Of a DNA stretch of 61,867 nucleotides, positions 51,952-60,329 are shown piece by piece (position 1 is the first letter of the stretch; every line of letters begins with the position of its first letter). The stretch comes from an uncultured Veillonella sp. (GTDB lineage Bacteria > Bacillota > Negativicutes > Veillonellales > Veillonellaceae). The stretch covers positions 1 through 61,867 of the forward strand of contig CAAEOZ010000007.1 in NCBI GenBank assembly GCA_900757715.1, in the 5' to 3' direction. Below the pieces are notes generated by a model. The model did not search any database. It was not told the origin of the DNA and worked only from the letters and a program-made list of their open reading frames with translations. The translations under genes were made by a program, and so were the position numbers.

Positions 51952-53487
51952 TTATTCCCACTCAATTGTAGCAGGTGGTTTAGATGTAATATCATACACG
52001 ATGCGGTTAATGTGTTGTACTTCATTTACGATACGACGGGAGATGGTGTCCAATACGTCGTAAGGGATGCGTGCCCAGTCAGCAGTCATGAAGTCTGTTG
52101 TTGTTACGCCGCGCAATGCCAATGTGTAATCGTATGTACGGAAGTCACCCATAACACCTACGGTACGTGTAGATGTTAATACTGCAAAGTATTGGTTGAT
52201 GCTGCGATCGAGGCCAGCTTTTGCGATTTCGTCACGGAAGATGTAGTCCGCATCACGCAAGATGTCGAGTTTATCTTTAGTAATTTCGCCCATTACGCGG
52301 ATAGCAAGACCAGGGCCTGGGAATGGTTGACGCCATACAAGGTAATCAGCCAAGCCTAATTCAGAACCAAGTTCACGTACTTCGTCTTTAAAAAGATTGC
52401 GCAATGGTTCGATAAGACCTTTAAAGTCTACAACTGCAGGCAAGCCACCTACGTTGTGGTGAGATTTGATAACTTCCGCTTCACCAGTACCAGACTCAAT
52501 AACGTCAGGGTAGATTGTACCTTGCGCTAAGAAGTCAACGGAGCCGATTTTACGGCCTTCGTCTTCGAATACGCGGATGAATTCTTCACCGATAGCTTTG
52601 CGTTTAGCTTCTGGATCTTCAAGACCAGCCAATTTATCTAAGAAACGTTTTTCCGCATCTACGCGAATGAAATGCATGCCGGAATCTTTGAAAGCTGCTT
52701 CTACTTCATCACCTTCGTTTTTACGCATCAAACCATGGTCAACGAAGATACAAGTCAATTGGTCGCCTACAGCTTTAGAAATAAGAGCTGCCGCAACGGA
52801 GCTATCCACACCGCCAGACAATGCCAACAATACTTTGCCGTCACCAACGGTTTTGCGGATGTCTTCAATAGCAGATTTTGCATAGTTTGCCATTGTCCAT
52901 GTGCCTGTGAAGCCACATACTTCGTACAAGAAGTTGTGAAGCATTTCTTTACCATGTTCAGTGTGCAATACTTCTGCATGGTATTGCATGGCATATAGTT
53001 TGCGTTCTTTATTTTGCATGGATGCCACAGGGCAATCCTTAGTATGTGCAACGATTTCAAAGCCTTCAGGAACCTTTGCTACGTAGTCAACGTGAGACAT
53101 CCAAACAACTTGGTCTTCGTCCAAGCCTTTGAACAATGGAGATGTAGTGTCCACTTTAGTAGGTGTTTTACCGAATTCACGGTTGTCCGCAGATTTAACT
53201 TCGCCACCCAATGTATGCGCCATAAATTGCATACCATAGCACATGCCAAGAATAGGAATACCAAGTTCAAAAATCTCTTCCTCAATTTTTGGAGAGTTTT
53301 CTTCATACACGCTGTTAGGACCGCCTGTAAAAATGATACCTTGCGGTTTTAATTCCTTAATTTTATCCAGCGCTTTGTTGTATGGATATACTTCGCAGTA
53401 TACGTGATTTTCACGAACACGGCGCGCGATCAATTGGTTATATTGGCCACCAAAGTCAACAACAATTACAAATTCCTTGTTTTCCAT
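51952..53487 (-). CDS. guaA: GMP synthase (glutamine-hydrolysing)
   Basis: A 511-residue enzyme that makes GMP from XMP with glutamine and ATP. The N-terminal class I amidotransferase has the catalytic cysteine in GMCYGMQ (near 83) and the histidine in YHAEV. The ATP-pyrophosphatase P-loop SGGVDSS is near residue 224, and the C-terminal dimer domain ends PPATIEWE. GGAGG lies 5 bp before the ATG at 53,487; a longer reading adds six residues. A structured leader precedes it. Confidence 0.96.
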   Translation of the reverse strand: MENKEFVIVVDFGGQYNQLIARRVRENHVYCEVYPYNKALDKIKELKPQGIIFTGGPNSVYEENSPKIEEEIFELGIPILGMCYGMQFMAHTLGGEVKSADNREFGKTPTKVDTTSPLFKGLDEDQVVWMSHVDYVAKVPEGFEIVAHTKDCPVASMQNKERKLYAMQYHAEVLHTEHGKEMLHNFLYEVCGFTGTWTMANYAKSAIEDIRKTVGDGKVLLALSGGVDSSVAAALISKAVGDQLTCIFVDHGLMRKNEGDEVEAAFKDSGMHFIRVDAEKRFLDKLAGLEDPEAKRKAIGEEFIRVFEDEGRKIGSVDFLAQGTIYPDVIESGTGEAEVIKSHHNVGGLPAVVDFKGLIEPLRNLFKDEVRELGSELGLADYLVWRQPFPGPGLAIRVMGEITKDKLDILRDADYIFRDEIAKAGLDRSINQYFAVLTSTRTVGVMGDFRTYDYTLALRGVTTTDFMTADWARIPYDVLDTISRRIVNEVQHINRIVYDITSKPPATIEWE

Positions 53488-53600
53488 GCCTTCCTCCATA
53501 TGCATCTATTTGTGAAAGTATATTCACTATTTATTATGCCCATACATATCTGTACTGGGGGCGCGTTTTTCCGAGCTAAACGCTAATTTTTCATTACATT
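53488..53600 (-). promoter_or_regulatory. Structured leader of guaA with an extended -10 promoter
   Basis: Leftward, TGGTATAAT near 53,610-53,602 is an extended -10 box. The roughly 100-nt leader can form three hairpins: GCGTTT/AAAACGC, GCCC/GGGC around a 17-nt loop, and GTGAA/TTCAC. It lacks the conserved core of the guanine riboswitch. Regulation is possible but unproven. Confidence 0.4.
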
Positions 53601-53748
53601 TTATTATACCATAGGAAGTATAACGACTCCATATATTCCGTATGGAAATTATAAATAAGAATTCAATGTTCGGATTTCTAACTATCACTCTTTAGGAGCT
53701 TTCCGTATGTAAGTCAATTTGCTAACAATGCTGAAAGATATCTAGCTA

Positions 53749-53946
53749 TCACTTTTTAGGAATCTCTCGTTTATACATTTTTACGGCCCCCACGGGACAA
53801 ATGGAATAGCAGTCGCCGCAACCGATACAGCCTTTCCCGATGATAAATCGAGTCTTACCTTCGGTGATGCATTGAACAGGACAATCCTCAGCACAAGCGC
53901 CACATTTAACGCAAGTATCGTCAATATTAAACTTTAGATTTCCCAT
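53749..53946 (-). CDS. Ferredoxin, 2[4Fe-4S]
   Basis: A 65-residue clostridial-type ferredoxin. Two C-x2-C-x2-C-x3-C-P motifs (residues 12-22 and 40-51) bind two [4Fe-4S] clusters. AGGAGGTGATG precedes the ATG. It can serve many low-potential reactions in an anaerobe, including electron acceptance from CO dehydrogenase (inference). A diverged copy of its last 22 bases lies 64 bp further on. Confidence 0.93.
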   Translation of the reverse strand: MGNLKFNIDDTCVKCGACAEDCPVQCITEGKTRFIIGKGCIGCGDCYSICPVGAVKMYKREIPKK

Positions 53947-54101
53947 TATACATCACCTCCTATGTACTGTTTATCTGTGCCAAACTTAATATTATCTATT
54001 TTTAAGTAGTAGGATTCATATTTTAAATATATAAGATCACAAACATCACGCTAGCTCAAAAATATATTCATAATATTTCAATACAACAACAGCTATTATA
54101 A

Positions 54102-55253
54102 TTATTTTTTCTTATTTACTTCACTATTATACGCAATAGCCGAGTAAATAGCCTTTGCCACGCCTTGATGGTTATTATCTGTCGTTTCGTAGCGGGCTAC
54201 TTCTTTAATGTTCGGCTTGCTATTGCCCATCGCTACACCTGCACCCGCAAAGCGTAGCATAGATAGATCATTTTCGCTATCCCCCAGTGTCATCACCTCA
54301 TCAGGACTTAAGCCCCAGTGTTTTGCCAAGGCTTCTACGGCTGTGCCCTTTGTAGTGTGGGGCAATACAAACTCTAAATTACCCTCACTAGAGAGCAGCA
54401 CATCATAGAAACGTTCACGACCTGTACCGTCATGGGATAAACCTTGGTATTCATCTCGTAAGTCTTGCAAGATACGCTGACACATCGGCTCGTCACCGTA
54501 GAAAATTTGAATTTTCTCAGGTCCTTCATCTAAGGCTTCCATATGAGCTAACAAATCACATACCATTGTTCGCGTCGCCAAGATAAATGGACGAATATTA
54601 GGTCTAAAGAAGAAATTGGATTGCTCTATTTCACATTCAGACATCTTTACCTTTGCTGCTTCATTGCCTTCCACCAATGCATAGTGGTCGTACGTTGCAC
54701 CTGGCAGACGAGTGTCCCCTATACCAGAAATCTGATTTTTTGTATTAGGCAGATGATTATCCATTATGCCATGCAACGTCTTTTTATTACTGCCACTTCG
54801 TTCACAAGCGCACGCCCCTAAGCGTTCAGGTGTAATACATCTAGATGGCGGATACATGCCAAAGATTTGGTCTTTCACATAGGCTTCTACATATACGCCA
54901 TAGGTTAACAGTTTGCGTAACAAGTGTAGAGCTTGTTCCTTATCAAAATTTACGTGGAATAGACTGCGGTTTTCATCCTTGTCCATCACGTAAGCACCAT
55001 TGGTGCACATAAAATAACGTAAGCATGGTAATTTTTCGATGACATCATTCATCTCATTCCAAGCACGGCCAGATGCAATGGCTACCCGAATGCCGCTTTC
55101 ACGAGCTGCACGAATCGCCTCAATGGCATCCTCAGGAATCGCCTTCGCATCGTTTACCAAGGTGCCATCTACATCGGATACGATAAATCGAATTGGTTTA
55201 TCACCTACAAGGCCAATATAATTTTTTATAGTTAATGTTTCCTTTGAGGACAT
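54102..55253 (-). CDS. HAD-superfamily (Cof-type) phosphatase with an enlarged cap
   Basis: A 383-residue HAD phosphatase; Cof proteins usually have about 270. Motif I is DVDGTL near residue 27, and motif IV is GDSENDLSM near 322. Between them the cap domain carries an extra stretch (about residues 140-200) that is rich in Ser, Asn, Gly and Cys. GGAGG lies 5 bp before the ATG. The substrate is probably a sugar or cofactor phosphate, not determinable here. Confidence 0.82.
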   Translation of the reverse strand: MSSKETLTIKNYIGLVGDKPIRFIVSDVDGTLVNDAKAIPEDAIEAIRAARESGIRVAIASGRAWNEMNDVIEKLPCLRYFMCTNGAYVMDKDENRSLFHVNFDKEQALHLLRKLLTYGVYVEAYVKDQIFGMYPPSRCITPERLGACACERSGSNKKTLHGIMDNHLPNTKNQISGIGDTRLPGATYDHYALVEGNEAAKVKMSECEIEQSNFFFRPNIRPFILATRTMVCDLLAHMEALDEGPEKIQIFYGDEPMCQRILQDLRDEYQGLSHDGTGRERFYDVLLSSEGNLEFVLPHTTKGTAVEALAKHWGLSPDEVMTLGDSENDLSMLRFAGAGVAMGNSKPNIKEVARYETTDNNHQGVAKAIYSAIAYNSEVNKKK

Positions 55254-55262
55254 ACAACCTCC

Positions 55263-55398
55263 CTCATAGTATCTAAAATAGATTTATCAATATCTTGAAT
55301 TTCAAATGAGTATCCTCATAGTATTTATAATACACTTACACACATCTTGAATTTCAGATGCGTATCTTCATAGTATTCTATGGTTATTCTCATAGTAT
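55263..55398. repeat. Degenerate direct repeats of about 52 bp with a CTCATAGTAT core
   Basis: CTCATAGTAT or TTCATAGTAT occurs at 55,263, 55,315, 55,368 and 55,389. The first two intervals are 52 and 53 bp and share ATCTTGAATTTCAgATG; the last interval is 21 bp. They fill the gap upstream of the HAD gene. Confidence 0.65.
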
Positions 55399-55404
55399 CT
55401 AAGA

Positions 55405-56592
55405 TTATTCCCCTAGAGATTTTTTAAATTCGGCTACAATTTCTTCTAAGACGGTTGGGTCCTCAACTAATCGCAATAAGGAACCTCCTATAATATTAGC
55501 ACCGTCGATGATGGTTTGTTCAATAGTAGGCTCTAACATAGCAGCAGCAAATTCTTTAGAATGGCACACCTTCGGCTCGCCAGCGAGGCGCAATTTAGGA
55601 TGGAATGCCGCACATTGATAGCTTACATTGCCAATATCTGAACTACCTCCGAGGGCTGCCGGACCAGGTACAAAATTGAGGCCCATGTCGGCCATTACCT
55701 CTTCGATAAGCGCTGTGCCACGGTGGTTTTGGTTCATATCATCATACGGATTTCCATAAAACTCTACATCCACAGTTGTACCTGTACAAAGGGCAGCCCC
55801 TTCAAAGATTTTTTTGATTTGCTCAGATAAACAATTCAAGTACTCACGCTCCGTATGACGCACGGTAACCTCTAATTCACCGAAGGCAGGAATTACATTG
55901 GATGCGGTACCTCCAGCAATGATCCACGTGCCGATGCGCGTTTCAGTGCGCACTTGTTGGCGCATCATATCCATAGCATGGATAGCGAGTTGTACGCCGT
56001 TTACCGCATTGACACCATTCCAAGGCTCGCCGGCTGCATGAGCTGGCTTACCATGATACTTAGCACGGAAGCAATCTAGTGCCAAAAATTGTGAATTAGG
56101 CCGTGTTTCCTCGCCGTCGAGATGCACCATGATGGCAAAATCGTATTCTTTAAACACCCCTGCATTGCACATATCCACCTTGCACCCCATCGCTTCTTCG
56201 TCTGGTGTGCCGATAATATCGATGTCCATGTTGAAAGCTACGCCCTCTTCTTGCATTTTATGTAGTGTCAACGCAGCCAACACGCTCATAGAACCACTGG
56301 CAGAATGACCGCATGCATGGCCTACCTCTGGCAGTGCATCATATTCACAAAGTATCGCTAAACGACCTTGAGGTTTATCTACTTTCACAACAGAGGCCTT
56401 GAAGGCAGTCGGTAAATCACAGAATTCATAGGTTACGTCCATACCATATTTTTCGAGAACAGCACCAATGGTTTTGACGGACTCGAATTCTTGACTGGAA
56501 ATCTCAGGGTTTTTAGCTAATGTATAATTCACCGCAAGAGCATCTGATGCGAAGCTTTTACAAAGATCGGAAAATGTATGCATAAGGTTCAT
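55405..56592 (-). CDS. M20-family amidohydrolase (AbgB/N-acyl amino-acid hydrolase type)
   Basis: A 395-residue zinc peptidase/amidohydrolase. The HACGH motif near residue 97, the catalytic GTPDEEAMG near 130, MVHLDGEE, and a dimerisation domain after AKYHGKPAHAA are typical of family M20D. I chose the ATG at 56,592 because GGAGG lies 4 bp upstream. It is divergent from the amino-acid-binding lipoprotein gene, which suggests a role in using imported acyl or peptide-bound amino acids (inference). Confidence 0.85.
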   Translation of the reverse strand: MNLMHTFSDLCKSFASDALAVNYTLAKNPEISSQEFESVKTIGAVLEKYGMDVTYEFCDLPTAFKASVVKVDKPQGRLAILCEYDALPEVGHACGHSASGSMSVLAALTLHKMQEEGVAFNMDIDIIGTPDEEAMGCKVDMCNAGVFKEYDFAIMVHLDGEETRPNSQFLALDCFRAKYHGKPAHAAGEPWNGVNAVNGVQLAIHAMDMMRQQVRTETRIGTWIIAGGTASNVIPAFGELEVTVRHTEREYLNCLSEQIKKIFEGAALCTGTTVDVEFYGNPYDDMNQNHRGTALIEEVMADMGLNFVPGPAALGGSSDIGNVSYQCAAFHPKLRLAGEPKVCHSKEFAAAMLEPTIEQTIIDGANIIGGSLLRLVEDPTVLEEIVAEFKKSLGE

Positions 56593-56783
56593 AGCGCCTC
56601 CAATAGATATAATCAAAAATGTGTGCAAATCGATGGATTTAAACAATGTTAAATGAAATCCATTTTTAAATATGAAACTCATGTACTCTTAATTATACAA
56701 TGTTATTGCCTATTGGTGTAAAATTCCGTACAATATAAACAGAAATGTATAAACCATGTATATGGATGTTTGAGGAGGATACT

Positions 56784-57566
56784 ATGTTTAAGTTCAAAAA
56801 ATTGACAGCCATCGCCCTCGTAGCGGTAGCAGCAATGGGGTTATTAGCTGGTTGTGGCAACGACAAACCTAAAATGACACAACAAGAAGGTGTATTGCAT
56901 GTAGGTTCCGAAACTACATTCCCACCATTCGAATTCACTGAAGGCGACAAATACGTTGGTTTCGACGTTGATTTGTCCGAAGCAATTTCCAAAAAAATCG
57001 GCCTAAAAATGGAATTCAAATCCATGGGCTTTGACGCTTTGATTCCAGCTGTTCAATCTGGCGATATCGACATGATTGCTGCAGGTATCAATGCTACTCC
57101 TGAACGCGAAAAAGTATTGGACTTCTCCGATGTGTACTTCGACCAAGGCGGTTTCATTACAGTTGTTCGTAAAGATAACACTACCATCCACAACATGGAC
57201 GAACTAGCAGGCAAAACTGTAGGTGTTCAAATTGGCACAATCCCTGTTGAAATGGCTCAAAAAATCCCTGGTACAACAGTAAAACAAATCGATTCCAACG
57301 CTAATATCTTCATGGAATTGAAAGCTGGTACAATCGATGGTGCTATCATCGATAACGCAGTGGCTATGTACTACCTAAAACAAGGTGCTGATCAAGATCT
57401 TAAACTCGTAGGCGAACCTACTAAATCCCCAGGCACAGTTCTTGGCGTGAAAAAAGGCAACAAAGCTTTACAAGAAGCTGTTAATAAAGCTCTTAAAGAA
57501 CTTAAAGAAGACGGTACTTACCAAAAAATCTACGACAAATGGTTTGGCGATTACAACAAAAAATAA
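56784..57566 (+). CDS. Polar amino-acid ABC importer, substrate-binding lipoprotein
   Basis: A 260-residue binding protein of the glutamine/histidine (family 3) type. The lipobox LLAGC places the lipidated cysteine at residue 24. The mature part has the SETTFPPFEF and GFDVDLSEAIS blocks. GAGGAGG lies 5 bp before the ATG at 56,784. No permease or ATPase gene is adjacent, so it must share a transporter encoded elsewhere. A strong terminator follows. Confidence 0.9.
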   Translation: MFKFKKLTAIALVAVAAMGLLAGCGNDKPKMTQQEGVLHVGSETTFPPFEFTEGDKYVGFDVDLSEAISKKIGLKMEFKSMGFDALIPAVQSGDIDMIAAGINATPEREKVLDFSDVYFDQGGFITVVRKDNTTIHNMDELAGKTVGVQIGTIPVEMAQKIPGTTVKQIDSNANIFMELKAGTIDGAIIDNAVAMYYLKQGADQDLKLVGEPTKSPGTVLGVKKGNKALQEAVNKALKELKEDGTYQKIYDKWFGDYNKK

Positions 57567-57595
57567 TATCGATTCTTATGCTTTAGGGTAAATAC

Positions 57596-57666
57596 AATCC
57601 CCTCTGAAAGATTTCAGACATCACATAAAATTTGTGACAACAGATCTTCTTCAGAGGGGATTTTTG
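57596..57666 (+). terminator. Terminator of the binding-protein gene
   Basis: AATCCCCTCTGAA (57,596-57,608) pairs with TTCAGAGGGGATT (57,650-57,662) and T5 follows. The loop holds a second TCACA.../TTTGTGA hairpin. Confidence 0.88.
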
Positions 57667-57757
57667 TGCTTAAATGCAACACATACTAAAGATTCCATAT
57701 TAAATTGTATTAAATACAGGCATATTAGAAATAAGCTAGTATATTGTGAGAACAGGT

Positions 57758-57778
57758 AAACGATATCAATATGATATC
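57758..57778. promoter_or_regulatory. Palindromic GATATC repeat upstream of the Sel1 gene
   Basis: Two GATATC hexamers lie 5 bp apart, each palindromic and together symmetrical (ATATCAatATGATAT). The site is about 100 bp before the Sel1-repeat gene and may be an operator. Confidence 0.35.
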
Positions 57779-57875
57779 ATCAGAAAACATACAGTTATAC
57801 TAGCATTGCCTCTTTTACGGTACCTAGCGTTCGTTATATAATAAATATGTATTCTATCGTATAAAAGGAGGCCTA

Positions 57876-60248
57876 ATGGCACAGTACTTTACGGAACGCC
57901 TGCAAAAGGTCTTCCACATGATTTTTACATCCTATAATCAAAAAATGGCTCAAGAAGGCTTACGTCAGTTAGAACTCATCGTCAATAATCAGCAAGGGAC
58001 AGTACAAACTGATCATCGTGCCTTGCGAAACGATATGACCACCCTTCTTGAAAGTGATATAGATACTAAAGAAGATGCTCTCAAAATAGCCAACGATCCA
58101 GAGACTCGAGAGCTAGGTGATGCATATGCCCTCTTGGCACGTGTCTATGCAGGACCTCGCTTTACCTGGGAAGAGTCTAACTTCCCAGAAGACAATATGC
58201 GTACCTATCAGTGCTTACACGATAGCATTCGCCGTTGTAGCCCTATCGGTACGTTACAAGCCTTGCGTATCAAAGGCTCTATTACGCCTACAGTGGAAAA
58301 GGATATGCAAATCTCCTTCGACGATGCTTTCCGCATTGTCTATGACCATGCGAATCGAGGCGATGCCTATTGCCAATATGTTATAGGCAATGTCTTCTTC
58401 TGGCGCGATGATAATCGCATCGACTCCGCAGAAGCTATGTTAACACCGCCTCCCATGAGCTGGTCTAAACGCCTTCTAAAAAGTCTTACAAGTGGCTCTG
58501 TACAGGATCGCATCGCCGCCTTACAAGGCACCGTGCCAGACGATAAATTACAAGAAAAAGCGTCCAGCCTTGCCAAAAAATGGTTTAATAGGGCTCTCGA
58601 CAACGGTCTTGCCATGTTTCAAGGGAACTTGCGCAATATCTATATCGATGAAGCTGACTTCGGCAATGCGCGCCGCGTCGCCAAGACTGCGGCCGAGCTT
58701 GGCAACCCTGCCATGATGCTATATACAGGCCTCGACTGCCATGAAAACGGTAAATTCGAGGATGCTTTCACGTGGTTCACTAAAGGTGCCGCCTTAGGTC
58801 AATCTGAAAGCATCGCAGAATTAGCGGATTATTACTATCATTTCTATGATGCCAAACATTTACGTTGTACTATCCCCTACGATCCGGTAAAAGCCATAGG
58901 TCTCTACCGCCGTGCGGCAACAAAAGAGTTTAGTGATGCGGGGTACACCGCCTTACAGGCGGCCTTTGGATATATCTTTCACATAGGTCACCTCCCTCTC
59001 GACTGGGGGCTCATTGCAGACTTAACACATATGGCGGCTACAAAAGATCGTTTTATGTTCGCCTTGCCCTATATCGGTTATATGCGAATCCACGGATTAG
59101 GGGTGACGAAAAACATCCGCTTCGGTGTACAATCGTTACTGCGTATCTTAGATGAAGAACAACGAGCCTTTGACGAGGAAAATCGCGTTCTTTTCTACGA
59201 TATTACGCGCGCGTTAACACGTGTTGCCTTGGGCTATGCCTACGAAAAAGGCTATGTAACAGGCAAACCAGATTTAAATCAAGCCGTATCCTATTACGAG
59301 CAATCCCATCAATATATCTTGTCTCACAAAGCCAATTTGGATCCAGAAATAAAAGATATTCCCATCGATGACGAAGCAGAAGAACGATTAGCAGCCTTTG
59401 AAGAGGTTGATGGTCACTGGCAATACAAAGAAGGCGTTGCCGAATCCACTACTACGGTGCGCCCTGCACCTGCCGCCTGGCCTCAAGATGCGGCCCGTTT
59501 ATCTGTAACTATGGACGACTTCCTATGGGATACGACGTTGTACGACTGGCAAACCATCGAAACAGCCTTAGACTCACAAGAAGAAATGAAGCTCAGCTTT
59601 TACAATCGTTTCCTATCCATTCCAGATGTATTGCGCAATATCTTCAAGCTCGATGTAACGCGGATGCTACGAAATCATTATCAAGTAAGACTGCACGGTT
59701 ATGATCCAACAGAAGGACAGGAAATCGTCTATAAGGCCGTATTCAACAAAGAAAATACCTTAAGCCTATTAAAAGAGCTTTACCATAATCGTCAGTTGCC
59801 TAGCCTCGAAGAGAATTGGTCTATCGAAAAGAATGAAGAAAAGCCGACTTGGCACTACGTGCTCGATGTTGATCAACAGCCATTCTTGTTAGAGGAATAC
59901 GATGATGCAAACGCTATGATTCAGACTGCCTTGCAAGGGCTGAAAGAGAAAAAGTACGAACAAATTAATATTCGCACCCATGACTTTGTGGGCCCATCCT
60001 ATTTTATTTTTAAAGGCAATCAGTCGACCCCATTTAGAGTGCAGCTCTATCTGAAAGAATCTGCCCGTCACACCATCGATGAAGATGGAAACCAACAAGA
60101 CACTCCTGGCAAGACCTACTTATTTGAACAATATGTAGGGAACGAAGTGTCCCTAAATTATTGGATTCAAAAAACAATAAATACCTTGGAAATCCCTGAA
60201 CTAGATAATTGGAAACAATTAACGGTGCCAAAGGATTTACAAACATAA
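57876..60248 (+). CDS. Sel1-like-repeat protein with an unassigned C-terminal region
   Basis: A 790-residue soluble protein with no signal peptide or membrane helix. Sel1/TPR-type helical repeats are visible near residues 145-175, 265-320 and 335-365, such as AAELGNPAMMLYTGL and GAALGQSESIAELADYYY. The last 270 residues (after about 520) are not repeats and look like an alpha/beta region of unknown type. AAAAGGAGG lies 6 bp before the ATG. Sel1 proteins scaffold other proteins; the partner here is unknown. Confidence 0.72.
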   Translation: MAQYFTERLQKVFHMIFTSYNQKMAQEGLRQLELIVNNQQGTVQTDHRALRNDMTTLLESDIDTKEDALKIANDPETRELGDAYALLARVYAGPRFTWEESNFPEDNMRTYQCLHDSIRRCSPIGTLQALRIKGSITPTVEKDMQISFDDAFRIVYDHANRGDAYCQYVIGNVFFWRDDNRIDSAEAMLTPPPMSWSKRLLKSLTSGSVQDRIAALQGTVPDDKLQEKASSLAKKWFNRALDNGLAMFQGNLRNIYIDEADFGNARRVAKTAAELGNPAMMLYTGLDCHENGKFEDAFTWFTKGAALGQSESIAELADYYYHFYDAKHLRCTIPYDPVKAIGLYRRAATKEFSDAGYTALQAAFGYIFHIGHLPLDWGLIADLTHMAATKDRFMFALPYIGYMRIHGLGVTKNIRFGVQSLLRILDEEQRAFDEENRVLFYDITRALTRVALGYAYEKGYVTGKPDLNQAVSYYEQSHQYILSHKANLDPEIKDIPIDDEAEERLAAFEEVDGHWQYKEGVAESTTTVRPAPAAWPQDAARLSVTMDDFLWDTTLYDWQTIETALDSQEEMKLSFYNRFLSIPDVLRNIFKLDVTRMLRNHYQVRLHGYDPTEGQEIVYKAVFNKENTLSLLKELYHNRQLPSLEENWSIEKNEEKPTWHYVLDVDQQPFLLEEYDDANAMIQTALQGLKEKKYEQINIRTHDFVGPSYFIFKGNQSTPFRVQLYLKESARHTIDEDGNQQDTPGKTYLFEQYVGNEVSLNYWIQKTINTLEIPELDNWKQLTVPKDLQT

Positions 60249-60328
60249 AAAGACCATCCCCAGTGAGCTGCCTCCCCAAAATTGGACACAATTTTGGGAA
60301 GTGAAGTTCAACAGGATGGTCTTTTTTT
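60247..60328. terminator. Terminator whose loop holds an IS-end-like palindrome
   Basis: AAAAAGACCATCC (60,247-60,259) pairs with GGATGGTCTTTTT (60,314-60,326). The loop contains CCCAAAATTG/CAATTTTGGG (60,275-60,284 and 60,289-60,298) preceded by GAGCTGCCTC, much like an IS3-family end. It serves the convergent Sel1 and ileS genes. Confidence 0.82.
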
Positions 60329-60329
60329 A

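Noticed and set aside
53488..53650. Guanine riboswitch upstream of guaA
   Set aside because: The conserved three-way-junction core sequences of the purine riboswitch are not present.
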